NCBI GenBank assembly: GCA_016219175.1
Contig: JACRCD010000020.1
Location: forward strand, 51,097 to 115,096
From: Deltaproteobacteria bacterium
GTDB taxonomy: Bacteria; Desulfobacterota; Desulfobulbia; Desulfobulbales; SURF-16
DNA: 64,000 nucleotides
Reading direction: 5' to 3'
Positions 8,578 through 17,273 of this stretch are shown in pieces (within the stretch, counting starts at the first letter, position 1; every line of letters begins with the position of its first letter). Position numbers and translations under genes: made by a program. Under the pieces are notes generated by a model, which did not search any database, was not told where the DNA came from, and saw only the letters and a list, made by a program, of their open reading frames with translations.

Positions 8578-8697
8578 GCTGGCGGCGGACGGGCAGGGTG
8601 CGGCGACACAATACATGTCGGTACCGGCCTGAAGCCTTCATTCTATCGACCTGAGCAGTTACCAGTTTAATCTATTCAATTGAGAAAGGAGAAAAAA

Positions 8698-10029
8698 ATG
8701 AGGTTCTTGAGAGAGATTTACGATTTGATGCTTTACGGGGCAAAGGCTTATGCCGATTGGGACCTGACCACATCAAGAAGGATTCTGCATAGCCGGAAGC
8801 GTTTGGCCATACTTGGCCTGTTGCTGGTTCCGGTTGTTATCGGAGGAATCGCCTTTGCCGATGACGTGGCAGGCGCGCTGCCAGGCATGCTCGGCGGCAA
8901 GACGGCGTATGCGCCGGCATTTTATACCGGCACTATTTTCTTTGCCTCCATCGCCGTCGGCCTGGTGGCGGGACTCATCACCGGTTGTATCGGCGCGGGC
9001 GGCGGCTTCATCATTGCTCCCGCCCTGATGAGCGCGGGCGTCAAGGGTATCCTGGCGGTCGGCACCGATCTTTTTCACATCTTCGCCAAGGCCATCATGG
9101 GCAGCGTGCTGCATAGAAAACTCGGCAACGTTTCCGTGGCCCTGGCGGGTGTCTTTTTGATCGGTTCGGTGGGCGGCGCCACCCTGGGCGGCTATATCAA
9201 CCGTACCCTCTATGAGGCAAACCCCGTACTGAGCGACGCCTTTATCACCACCACCTACGTGCTTATGCTTGGCTTTCTCTGTTCCTATGCCCTGTATGAC
9301 TTTTTCCGCGCCCGGAAGCAGGACGTCAAGGATGCCAAGGCGATAGCAGCCGGCGGCAAAAAGAAAGCAGGCGCCATGACCGGCCTGGCCCAGAGGCTGC
9401 AGGCAATCAACCTGCCCCCCATGATCAAATTCGATGAGGGCGTTACCCCCGGCGGCCGCAGAATCTCCTGGCTTTTCCTCGTGCTGAGCGGCGGGCTTGT
9501 CGGTCTGGCAGCCGCCATCATGGGCGTGGGCGGCGGCTTTCTCACCTTCCCCATTTTCGTTTATGTGCTCGGCGTTTCGTCCGCCACCACGGTGGGCACC
9601 GATATCTTCCAGATCATCTTTACCGCGGGCTACGCGGGTCTGGGTCAGTATGCCATTTACGGTTTTATTTTCTACACCCTGGCCATGGGCATGCTGCTCG
9701 GTTCACTGGTCGGCATCCAGGTCGGCTCGCTGGTCACCAAGGTCGTCAGCGGCACCACCATCTGCGGTCTCTATGCCGTGGCCACCTCGGCTGGTTTTAT
9801 CAACCGGGCCTTTGCCCTGCCCGGCAAGCTTGCCAAGCTCGAATTCATCAGCATGAGCAAGGAGGCCGGCAAGATGCTGGACACCGTGGGGACCTACGTT
9901 TTCTTCGCGGTGCTCGGCAGCTTCGCCCTGTGGGTTTTCTGGATCTTTTTCACCAACATCAGGGTTCTGAAGGGTGAAGAAGAGGTATTTGACGAGAAAC
10001 ATATGCACGCAAAGGAGGCAAAGGCATGA
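8698..10029 (+). CDS. TSUP-family (TauE/SafE-like) anion exporter
   Basis: A 443-residue inner-membrane protein of the TSUP family, whose members export sulfite, sulfoacetate or related organosulfur anions. Two internally similar halves each carry the family signature: GLITGCIGAGGGFIIAPALMS near residue 96 and GLAAAIMGVGGGFLTFPIFV near 275, separated by a cytoplasmic loop. It is longer than the 250-residue bacterial norm because of an N-terminal extension and this loop. ATG 8698 is preferred because AGGAG lies directly before it; an upstream TTG at 8680 would put that site inside the gene. It overlaps the next gene by ATGA, so the two proteins are coupled. Confidence 0.88.
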   Translation: MRFLREIYDLMLYGAKAYADWDLTTSRRILHSRKRLAILGLLLVPVVIGGIAFADDVAGALPGMLGGKTAYAPAFYTGTIFFASIAVGLVAGLITGCIGAGGGFIIAPALMSAGVKGILAVGTDLFHIFAKAIMGSVLHRKLGNVSVALAGVFLIGSVGGATLGGYINRTLYEANPVLSDAFITTTYVLMLGFLCSYALYDFFRARKQDVKDAKAIAAGGKKKAGAMTGLAQRLQAINLPPMIKFDEGVTPGGRRISWLFLVLSGGLVGLAAAIMGVGGGFLTFPIFVYVLGVSSATTVGTDIFQIIFTAGYAGLGQYAIYGFIFYTLAMGMLLGSLVGIQVGSLVTKVVSGTTICGLYAVATSAGFINRAFALPGKLAKLEFISMSKEAGKMLDTVGTYVFFAVLGSFALWVFWIFFTNIRVLKGEEEVFDEKHMHAKEAKA

Positions 10030-10712
10030 TTGCACATAAAAAAGAATTTGGCGGAGGGCTGCTGATGATGGCCGGTTTCTGGGCCGTGTTTGCGATCATC
10101 ATGTCGCCGGTCTTTGCCGGGCAGAATCTGCTTGATTACATGGACAGCCTGTATAATTCCATTTCCAAGAATTCAGCCTATTACATCCCGTCCATGAAAA
10201 CCAAGGCGGAAAAATTCAATGGCAATGAAATCTCAATCAAAATAAAGTCCGGAGACAAGGCTTCATCGGCGCGGATCGCCAATTTGCTGGCCGCATCAGG
10301 GGCCACGGTGCAGGAAGGTGACGGCGAGCTGCGGATGAGCGGTGATCTGGGAACTATTCTTGCCAATGTTCTGGCGGATGCCGATGCCATGTTCGCCAAC
10401 AACGGCGAGGCGGTGAAAGCCAAATACGGAGCGGATGGCAAGCAGACCCTGTATGACTGGTCCAAGGCCATGGAAGCGATGGAGAAACCGCTCAATAAAC
10501 AGGAAAAATTCAATGAGTCCAAGATCCTCTACCAGGTGCGGACGAAATCCATTGAGCCGGCTTACAACTATTTCGGCATCCAGGCGCAGAGCATCAAGGA
10601 GAAAGCCGTGGTCGTGGTGCTGTCCCTGGTGGGTTATGTTATCTATACCATGTGGTTTGGGTTTTCCATCCTCTTCATGTTTGAAGGGTGGGGACTGAAA
10701 TTAGAACATTAG
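10026..10712 (+). CDS. Conserved membrane-anchored partner of the TSUP exporter, function unknown
   Basis: A 228-residue protein with an N-terminal membrane segment (about 10-32), a mostly hydrophilic, helical middle of about 160 residues and a second membrane segment near 198-220. I do not recognise a characterised domain. Its ATG overlaps the stop of the exporter gene, and the two membrane segments with a large soluble loop suggest an accessory subunit placed on one side of the membrane. The centre contains a small alpha/beta stretch (ISIKIKSGDKASSARIANLLAASGATVQEG) resembling a ferredoxin-like half, but this is weak. Confidence 0.72.
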   Translation: MIAHKKEFGGGLLMMAGFWAVFAIIMSPVFAGQNLLDYMDSLYNSISKNSAYYIPSMKTKAEKFNGNEISIKIKSGDKASSARIANLLAASGATVQEGDGELRMSGDLGTILANVLADADAMFANNGEAVKAKYGADGKQTLYDWSKAMEAMEKPLNKQEKFNESKILYQVRTKSIEPAYNYFGIQAQSIKEKAVVVVLSLVGYVIYTMWFGFSILFMFEGWGLKLEH

Positions 10713-10792
10713 GCGCATTAAGCCGTTGTCAATAAATTACTGTCACACACCATGCGTGGCAACGGCATAAGGGGCTGTACAGGCAATGTCAC

Positions 10793-10822
10793 ATCTGTAA
10801 TGGTTCTTTAATAACGGCCCCT
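10793..10822. repeat. Dispersed 30-bp repeat, copy 1
   Basis: Begins ATCTGTAATGGTT and ends ATAACGGCCCCT; 27 of 30 positions match the segment at 23000-23029. Both copies lie between genes and both end near GC-rich inverted repeats. Confidence 0.6.
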
Positions 10823-10890
10823 AATAATCGGTTTCCGGTGCAAGCCGGAATTTTCTCTCTTCCCTGAGAAAGGGGCCATCCTCTGGCCCC
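10816..10890 (+). promoter_or_regulatory. Candidate structured leader with alternative hairpins
   Basis: GGGGCC at 10872-10877 can pair either with GGCCCC at 10816-10821, enclosing the hairpin TTCCGG-TGCAAG-CCGGAA, or with GGCCCC at 10885-10890. The two pairings exclude each other, as in an attenuator. A faint similarity to the GGTGCAAG...CCCCGCAAC part of cobalamin riboswitches exists, but the CTGT core and the B12 box are absent. The 386-base spacer 10713-11098 holds no gene; this element, a terminator and tandem repeats fill it. Confidence 0.35.
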
Positions 10891-10900
10891 GCAACCCTGG

Positions 10901-10938
10901 CAGGACCGGAACTCCTCTTCTGGTCCTGCTTTTTTTTT
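10901..10938 (+). terminator. Rho-independent terminator
   Basis: CAGGACC at 10901-10907 pairs with GGTCCTG at 10922-10928, followed by C and nine T. It would end the exporter transcript or act as the terminator of the leader structure before it. Confidence 0.85.
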
Positions 10939-10964
10939 GATGACATGCGGCGTGGTGTTGGTTT

Positions 10965-11052
10965 AACGTTTAAACGCTCAAACGCTCAAACGCTCAAACG
11001 CTTGAACGCTTGAACGCTGGAACGTTGGAACATTGGAACATTGGAACGCTCA
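10965..11052. repeat. Eleven tandem 8-bp repeats (AACGCTCA-type)
   Basis: Eleven consecutive octamers start with AAC: AACGTTTA, AACGCTCA three times, AACGCTTG twice, AACGCTGG, AACGTTGG, AACATTGG twice, AACGCTCA. The array sits between a terminator and the start of the gene at 11099, so copy-number change would alter the promoter or leader rather than a protein. Confidence 0.9.
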
Positions 11053-11098
11053 AGCGCGCAAATGAAGGTAAACGGAGAGCAGCCGGGGGATCAAGCCC

Positions 11099-13657
11099 AT
11101 GAGGCAATTTTTCAAGCAAATCTTCAGTCTGTTTCAACCGGAACCCAAAGCGGACTATGTCCAGTTGCAGAACATCTTCCAGCGCCATTACCGGAGCTTC
11201 AGGTCACTGCTCACCGCAAACAACAATGCCCTGGAATTGATGGCCGAGATGGAGGAAACGCTGGGGGCGGGCAAGCCGTTCGGCATGGCCTTTGTCCGCG
11301 GCAACTGCACGGCATTATCGGCTAATATCTATAAGATGATCAAACATCTGGTGGAGCTTGCCGATGGTAAATACGCCACTCTGCATCCGGTGTTTCAGGA
11401 GATAACAGGCCAGCTGGAAAACGTGCTCAGGAAGCGGAAAGACGACTCCGGGGGCAAGCACATTCTGACCATGGAGGAGATTGACAGAAACGCCATCGAC
11501 CAGGCGGGCGAGAAGATGGCCAATTTGGGCGAGATCCGCAACAGAACCGGCCTTGCCACCCCGGACGGCTTTGTCATTACGGCATCCGCCGCCCGGTATT
11601 TCATGGAGCAGAGCAAGCTGGATGATGAGATCAACCGGATCCTGCAATCCTTAAATGAGAACAACCTGGAGGAACTCTACACCGCCAGCGCCACAATCCA
11701 GAAATTGCTCAGCAGTTCTCCGCTTCCCGAGGATCTGGAAAAAGAGATGACCGATGCTTATCAGCAGATGGCCGGGGGGACGGACAGCAATCCCCTCCTG
11801 GTCTCCATGCGCTCCAGCGCCCTTGGCGAAGACGGAACGAGGGTTTCCTTTGCCGGGCAGTATCGCACCCAGCTCAACGTTTACCCCGAATTCCTGGGTC
11901 AGACCTATAAAGAGATCCTGGCCGGGAAATACAAAAGCCAGGCCATCGTCTATCGCGAGCAGAGAGGCTACCGTCATCAGGATGTGGTAATGTGCGTCGG
12001 CTGCCTCGCCATGGTTGACGCGGTCTGCAGCGGGGTTTCCTACTCAAGGCTGCCTGATAATCCCCATAGCGCGCAGCTCGTCATTTACGCGGTGCGCGGC
12101 CTTGGTTCGCATGCGGTGGACGGCAGCGCCCCGTATGACTGCTATCAGGTTTCCCGGCAGCCCGCCCACGATATCGTACTGCGGCAATCCGCGGCGGAAG
12201 GCGCTGCGATGGACGAAACGGGCGGGCGCGAACCTTTCATGCTGACCGACCCGCAGATTGTGGAACTGGCCAGGAGCACCGTCCTGCTGGAAAACCATTT
12301 CGGCCTGCCCCAGGATATCGAGTGGTCTATTGATAAAAGCGGCAAACTTTTTATCCTCCAGAGCCGGCCGCTGGGTGAAACCGAGCCGGTACAACAGACG
12401 GAGCCGGCAGGTGATCAGTCCGGCCCCGCCATCATGACCGGCGGGGTAACCGCAAGCCGCGGCGTGGCCTGCGGCCCTGTGTATTGGGTCAACTCCAGCC
12501 TTGACGTGCTGCAGTTTCCCCAGGACGCGGTGCTGGCGGTCAAGGTGCCTTACCCTGACTGGGCGGTTCTGGTCAATCGCGCCGCGGCCATCATCAGTGA
12601 AACAGGGCAGGCCGCCACCCATCTTGCCACGGTGGCCCGTGAATTCGGGGTGCCGGCCCTGTTTAATACCGGGGCCGCCTCTGCTGAGCTTGCCAACGGC
12701 GCGCTGGTCACCGTTGATGCCACCCGGCGTCGTGTTTATCAGGGACGGATTGAGAGTATCCTGGCCGGGGAAGCACGGAAACCTGATCTGATGAAGGACA
12801 GCCCGGTGTATGAAATATTGAAAGAGGCCCTGGCGCATATCGCCCCCCTGAACCTGACGGACCCGGCCTCCCCTTTTTTCAGGGCTTCAGCCTGCAAAAC
12901 CCTCCATGACATCACCCGGTTCTGTCACGAAAAAGCGGTGAAGGAGATGTTCGAGCTGGGGGGCAGGTATCACTTTGACAACCGGTGCGCCAAGCAGCTC
13001 GTGGTCGAGGCCCCTTTCCAGTGGTGGATCATCAATCTTGAGGATGGCTTCAAGGAGGGGGTTGATCCGGGCAGCCGCTATATAAGCCTGAATGACATCC
13101 AGTCCGAACCGATGCTCGCCATCTGGCAAGGGATGACGGCCATTCCCTGGGAAGGTCCGCCGCCCGTGGATCTAAAGGGTTTTGGCGCAATTATCTTCCA
13201 GTCCACCATGAATCCCCGGCTGGACCCGGCGGTCCGTTCGGGCATGGCGGGGAAAAACTATTTCCTCGTTTCCAGGAAATTCTGCAACTTAAGTGTCCGC
13301 CTTGGTTATCATTTTGCCCTGGCGGAGGCGAATCTGAGTGAATTTCTGACCGAGAGCTATATCAGCTTTCAGTTCAAGGGCGGGGCGGCGGACGAGAGAC
13401 GCCGGCTGCTGCGGGTGTCGCTGCTCTCCGAAATTCTCCGGAAATACGATTTCCGGGTGGAACAGAAGGGGGACGCCGTGACGGCCCGCATAGAAAAGAT
13501 GCCGGTGGAGTTTCTTGCCGAGCGGCTGAAGGTGCTTGGTTTTTTGCTCATCCATACCCGCCAGATTGACATGGTCATGGGTGATGAGTCGCGCCTGGAC
13601 CAGTACAGGGAAAAGCTGTATGCTAATCTTGCCGGCATCGTGCCTGGAATAGGTTGA
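11099..13657 (+). CDS. PEP synthase/PPDK-like protein with PEP-utilising swivel domain and novel C-terminal region
   Basis: An 852-residue protein. An N-terminal region of about 120 residues is family-specific. Residues 130-430 resemble the ATP-grasp domain of PEP synthase (TGLATPDGFVIT, VSMRSSALGEDGTRVSFAGQ, DIEWSIDKSGKLFILQSRPL), and about 440-560 is the mobile PEP-utilising domain with the phosphocarrier His in GQAATHLATVAREFGVPALF. The last 270 residues do not look like the PEP/pyruvate-binding TIM barrel, so this is not an ordinary PpsA. Relatives with this layout may phosphorylate other substrates. GGGGGA precedes the ATG. The receiver gene at 13767 follows in the same direction. Confidence 0.82.
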   Translation: MRQFFKQIFSLFQPEPKADYVQLQNIFQRHYRSFRSLLTANNNALELMAEMEETLGAGKPFGMAFVRGNCTALSANIYKMIKHLVELADGKYATLHPVFQEITGQLENVLRKRKDDSGGKHILTMEEIDRNAIDQAGEKMANLGEIRNRTGLATPDGFVITASAARYFMEQSKLDDEINRILQSLNENNLEELYTASATIQKLLSSSPLPEDLEKEMTDAYQQMAGGTDSNPLLVSMRSSALGEDGTRVSFAGQYRTQLNVYPEFLGQTYKEILAGKYKSQAIVYREQRGYRHQDVVMCVGCLAMVDAVCSGVSYSRLPDNPHSAQLVIYAVRGLGSHAVDGSAPYDCYQVSRQPAHDIVLRQSAAEGAAMDETGGREPFMLTDPQIVELARSTVLLENHFGLPQDIEWSIDKSGKLFILQSRPLGETEPVQQTEPAGDQSGPAIMTGGVTASRGVACGPVYWVNSSLDVLQFPQDAVLAVKVPYPDWAVLVNRAAAIISETGQAATHLATVAREFGVPALFNTGAASAELANGALVTVDATRRRVYQGRIESILAGEARKPDLMKDSPVYEILKEALAHIAPLNLTDPASPFFRASACKTLHDITRFCHEKAVKEMFELGGRYHFDNRCAKQLVVEAPFQWWIINLEDGFKEGVDPGSRYISLNDIQSEPMLAIWQGMTAIPWEGPPPVDLKGFGAIIFQSTMNPRLDPAVRSGMAGKNYFLVSRKFCNLSVRLGYHFALAEANLSEFLTESYISFQFKGGAADERRRLLRVSLLSEILRKYDFRVEQKGDAVTARIEKMPVEFLAERLKVLGFLLIHTRQIDMVMGDESRLDQYREKLYANLAGIVPGIG

Positions 13658-13766
13658 AAATTGATGGCGGCAGACTGTAGGGGTTCAGGGGGTATGTAAA
13701 GGGAGGGCGGCAAACCCTTGCCGTCTGCTGTGGGGGAAGATTGTTAACGGTAAGGTGGGGGCAGCC

Positions 13767-14141
13767 ATGGAGGAGAAAATCAAGATTCTGCTGGTCGATG
13801 ATGAGATCGATTTTCTGGAAGCCAGCCGCAAAAGGCTGGCCAAGCGCGGCTATCTGGTGGAATGCGCGGCGAGCTGCGGTGCGGCCTTGCCGGTGCTGGA
13901 AAGGAATTGGCCTGATGTGGTTGTGCTCGATGTCATGCTGCCTGATAAAAACGGCATCCAGTTTCTCAAGGAAATAAAGGGGCAATGGCCGCGGCTTGCC
14001 GTGATCCTGCTGTCCGGTCACGCCTCCATGCAGGCCGGGGTCCAGGGCATTGAACATGGCGCCTATGACTATTGCCTGAAGCCGGTTGAGCTGGATGAGC
14101 TGATTGAGAAGATTAAGCTGGCCTGCGAAGAGGCGCGCTGA
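13767..14141 (+). CDS. Single-domain response regulator
   Basis: A 124-residue receiver with D11-D12, phosphoacceptor D55 (VVVLDVMLPD), the Ser of LLSGHAS and a Lys in CLKPVE. ATG 13767 is preferred because TAAGGTGGG lies before it; GTG 13755 falls inside that site. It follows the PEP-synthase-like gene by about 110 bases and closely resembles the receiver at 8173, suggesting duplication. No kinase gene is adjacent. Confidence 0.88.
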   Translation: MEEKIKILLVDDEIDFLEASRKRLAKRGYLVECAASCGAALPVLERNWPDVVVLDVMLPDKNGIQFLKEIKGQWPRLAVILLSGHASMQAGVQGIEHGAYDYCLKPVELDELIEKIKLACEEAR

Positions 14142-14177
14142 GAAGGGAAAGAGGTTCTTTTCTTGTCCTCATCCGCA

Positions 14178-17100
14178 TCACTCATCCACTTCCTTTATTG
14201 TCGGGATCGTGTCATAAATCACTCTGGAAAGGACGGCGAACGCCTCATTTTCAAAGGCTTTGTCATCCATGTAACGAGTAACGATCTTATCGTTCTCGCC
14301 CATACGCTGGATCATAAGGTCCTCAATCAATTTCCGCAGTCCCAGCTGAAACTTGTCAAAAGGATTCGCCTGACGAAGCTGGATCACTGCCGGTGTATTG
14401 GCGGCTTTTTCCTTGATCTGCTCGAAGAACAGCCGATCCTCCTCGGTAAAGTTGGTCCCGAAACGCTCGTTGAGAATTTGGATGATTTCGGAGAGCGGCG
14501 CTTTCTCCTCTTTTGACTTGCCGGTGCCGACGTCTACCGGGCTCTTGATGTATTCCGCTTCGCCTTCCCCTAATTCAAGACTGCCGGAAAATACCCGTTG
14601 CAACCGATAGTATTGCAGCTCGACCTCATCGCCCAACTTGACGGGGCCGCCATCTTGTTCCAATGGAAGATGGGGGACCAGGAACCGGCCATAACTGTAA
14701 AGCATCTCCAGGTCGGGATCTGTATACGGAATAATCTGGCTGAGAAAAGCATAGACCTTCACGTACCCCTTCAGCTTGTCGCGAAAAAGAGTACGTTGTT
14801 CTTCTTCGGCGATGGTTTTGTAACGGTCAACGGCAGGCTGCAAATGACGTTGCAGGTGGGCATGATCAGCCGGGTTCTGTTTGGCCGGGGCTTTGTAAAA
14901 AATGCGGGCAAAGGCCTCAACCTCATGCCAATGGTATATCTGCATGGCATCAAGTTCATGCTTGAGCATGTCGAGCTGCGAAGGGTCCGAGGTTTCCTGT
15001 AGACTGGTAGCATCGTAATAGGGTTTGAAAGCCTTGTAGATGTCTTCCGCCTCGTTGACGAAATCCAATACAAAAGGTTCTTCCTTGCCCGGAATCATAC
15101 GGTTGAGGCGCGACAGGGTCTGCACCGCCTGCACCCCGTCCAGCCGCTTGTCCACATACATGGCCATCAATAACGGTTGATCAAAGCCGGTCTGGTATTT
15201 GTTGGCGACCAGAAGTACCTGGTAGTCCGGCGAAGCAAATCGCTCCGGCAGTTGTCTTTCGCTGATCGGTTTGCCGTTCACCACATCGGCGTTCATCCCT
15301 GGTTCCGTGTATTCCAGCCCAGTCTTCGGGTCTTTGACCGTGCCGCTGAAAGCTACCAGCGGGCGAATATCATTGTAACCATTTTCTTTTATATAACGCT
15401 GGAATGACTCCATGTATTTCACAGCCTGCAGGCGTGAAGAGGTTACCACCATGGCCTTGGCCCTGCCGCTCAGATGGCGGAGCACATGGCTGCGGAAGTG
15501 TTCGACAATGACTTCGATTTTCTGTTCGATGTTGGTGGGGTGCATCACCAGGAACTTGGCCAGGGCGCGCGCGCCCTTCTTTCTCGGCAGCTTGGGATCG
15601 TCCTCCACCGCCTTGACCAGTTTGAAGTAGGTTTTGTAGGTAGTGTAGTTTTTCACCACATCGAGAATGAAACGCTCCTCAATGGCCTGGCGCATGCTGT
15701 AAAGGTGGAAGGCTTCGGGCGTGCCGTTTGCTCCCACACGTCCGAACAGTTCCAGTGTCTTGCCTTTTGGGGTAGCGGTATAAGCAAAGAAGCTCAGGTT
15801 CGGCTGTTGTCCCCTGGACTGCATCACCTGGTTGAGCCGGTCTTCCCAGTCCGGTTCCTCTTCGGAGTTTTCGGCCGCGGCTTTGGCGCCGAGAATGGCC
15901 TTCAATTCCCGGGCGGTTTCTCCGGTCTGCGAGGAGTGGGCTTCGTCCACGATCACCGCGTAACGGCGCTTGGCGATTTCAGCCTCCCAGGCTCTGGCCT
16001 GGGCACGTTCTTCCTCTGTTGGGCTGTTCAGTTTATCAGCCCCTGCGGCACGCAGAAGGCCGCGCAAGACAAAAGGAAACTTCTGCAGAGTGGTTACCAC
16101 GATCTTGGTGCCGTCGATGAGCGCCTCGGCCAGCTGTTTCGAGTCCTGGTCAATGGCCTTTACCACTCCTTGAGCGTGTTCGATCTGATAAATGGCGTCC
16201 TGTAACTGCCGGTCAAGGACCTGCCGGTCAGTGATAACGATGACGCAGTCGAAAATCTTCTTGTCGGCATCACTGTGCAGGCTGGCCAGCCGGTGAGAAA
16301 GCCAGGAAATTGAGTTGGTCTTGCCGCTGCCCGCCGAGTGCTGGATAAGGTAGTTATGTCCAGGCCCTTCGGTGCGTGCCGCCGTTATCAGTTTCCGGGT
16401 GGCAAGCAATTGGTGATACCTTGGAAAGATCATTGCCTCCCGGACAATGATCCGCTGGTCTCCTTTACCGTCGTCAATCTTCACGTCTTTTTTCTCGATA
16501 AAAAGAAAATGGCCAAGAACGTCGAGAAAGCTCTCTCGTTCCAGAACTTCCTCCCACAAATAGCCGGTGCGGTATCCGGAAGGGTGCCGCGGATTACCCG
16601 CTCCGCACTGGATTTCGTCGGGGTGACTGCCACGGTTGAAGGGGAGAAAATAGGTTTTGGCCCCAGAGAGCCTGGTGGTCATATGGACTTCGTCCGAATC
16701 AGCGGCAAAGTGAACCAGGGCGCGTTTTTTGAATTCGAACAGCGGTGCCCGCGGATTGCGATCTTCCTTGTACTGCCTGATTGCCCTCCGCCAGGTTTGA
16801 CCGGTGCCGGGATTCTTCAGTTCGCAGGTGGCCACCGGCAGCCCGTTCACGGCAAAGACCAGGTCTATGGTGCTGTGATCACCGGGGTGGCAGGGCACCT
16901 GGCGGGTGACGGTCAGCCTGTTTTTCTCATACAGCGCCAGCACTTCCTGATTGAGGCCGTGGGCAGGCTTGAAATAGGCCAGCCGAAAAGTCTTGCCGTA
17001 GAACTTGAAACCGTGGCGCAACACATGGAGAGATCCCTTAATATCGATCTCCTTCACCAAGGCCGTGGCCAGCATGGCTTCAAGACTCCCGGCATGCAGG

Positions 17101-17273
17101 TCTCGCATTTCCTCCCATAACCGCAGTTGGGTCTCGGCAATAAAGGCGATCACCACGGTTGGGAAAAAGGCCCTGTCCTTGTCCCACTCCGACACGGAAC
17201 CTTGCTCCCAGCCCTTGGCCAGCAGCATTTCTTCTACATAGGTTTCAAAGGCTGATTCATTGGTTTGCGCCAT
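14178..17273 (-). CDS. hsdR: Type I restriction enzyme, R (motor and nuclease) subunit
   Basis: A 1031-residue HsdR. The N-terminal PD-(D/E)xK nuclease shows DLVFAVNGLPVATCELKNPG near residue 150. The SF2 translocase follows with Walker A HSAGSGKTNSISW near 313, DEAH in VIVDEAHSSQ near 445, TATP motif III and later helicase motifs (VANKYQTGFDQP, QTLSRLNR). With HsdM and HsdS it forms the ATP-dependent restriction complex that cuts DNA lacking host methylation. Its start overlaps the stop of the upstream AlbA-type gene by ATGA. It is the last gene of the leftward operon. Confidence 0.96.
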   Translation of the reverse strand: MAQTNESAFETYVEEMLLAKGWEQGSVSEWDKDRAFFPTVVIAFIAETQLRLWEEMRDLHAGSLEAMLATALVKEIDIKGSLHVLRHGFKFYGKTFRLAYFKPAHGLNQEVLALYEKNRLTVTRQVPCHPGDHSTIDLVFAVNGLPVATCELKNPGTGQTWRRAIRQYKEDRNPRAPLFEFKKRALVHFAADSDEVHMTTRLSGAKTYFLPFNRGSHPDEIQCGAGNPRHPSGYRTGYLWEEVLERESFLDVLGHFLFIEKKDVKIDDGKGDQRIIVREAMIFPRYHQLLATRKLITAARTEGPGHNYLIQHSAGSGKTNSISWLSHRLASLHSDADKKIFDCVIVITDRQVLDRQLQDAIYQIEHAQGVVKAIDQDSKQLAEALIDGTKIVVTTLQKFPFVLRGLLRAAGADKLNSPTEEERAQARAWEAEIAKRRYAVIVDEAHSSQTGETARELKAILGAKAAAENSEEEPDWEDRLNQVMQSRGQQPNLSFFAYTATPKGKTLELFGRVGANGTPEAFHLYSMRQAIEERFILDVVKNYTTYKTYFKLVKAVEDDPKLPRKKGARALAKFLVMHPTNIEQKIEVIVEHFRSHVLRHLSGRAKAMVVTSSRLQAVKYMESFQRYIKENGYNDIRPLVAFSGTVKDPKTGLEYTEPGMNADVVNGKPISERQLPERFASPDYQVLLVANKYQTGFDQPLLMAMYVDKRLDGVQAVQTLSRLNRMIPGKEEPFVLDFVNEAEDIYKAFKPYYDATSLQETSDPSQLDMLKHELDAMQIYHWHEVEAFARIFYKAPAKQNPADHAHLQRHLQPAVDRYKTIAEEEQRTLFRDKLKGYVKVYAFLSQIIPYTDPDLEMLYSYGRFLVPHLPLEQDGGPVKLGDEVELQYYRLQRVFSGSLELGEGEAEYIKSPVDVGTGKSKEEKAPLSEIIQILNERFGTNFTEEDRLFFEQIKEKAANTPAVIQLRQANPFDKFQLGLRKLIEDLMIQRMGENDKIVTRYMDDKAFENEAFAVLSRVIYDTIPTIKEVDE

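Noticed and set aside
10816..10938. Cobalamin or TPP riboswitch
   Set aside because: GGTGCAAG and CCCCGCAAC resemble cobalamin aptamers and CTGAGA resembles TPP, but the B12 box, the CTGT core and the TPP ACCTGAT element are missing; kept only as a candidate structured leader.
10965..11052. Possible CRISPR array
   Set aside because: Repeat units are 8 bases and contiguous with no spacers.
11099..13657. Ordinary PEP synthase ppsA
   Set aside because: The C-terminal region does not show the PEP/pyruvate-binding barrel motifs.
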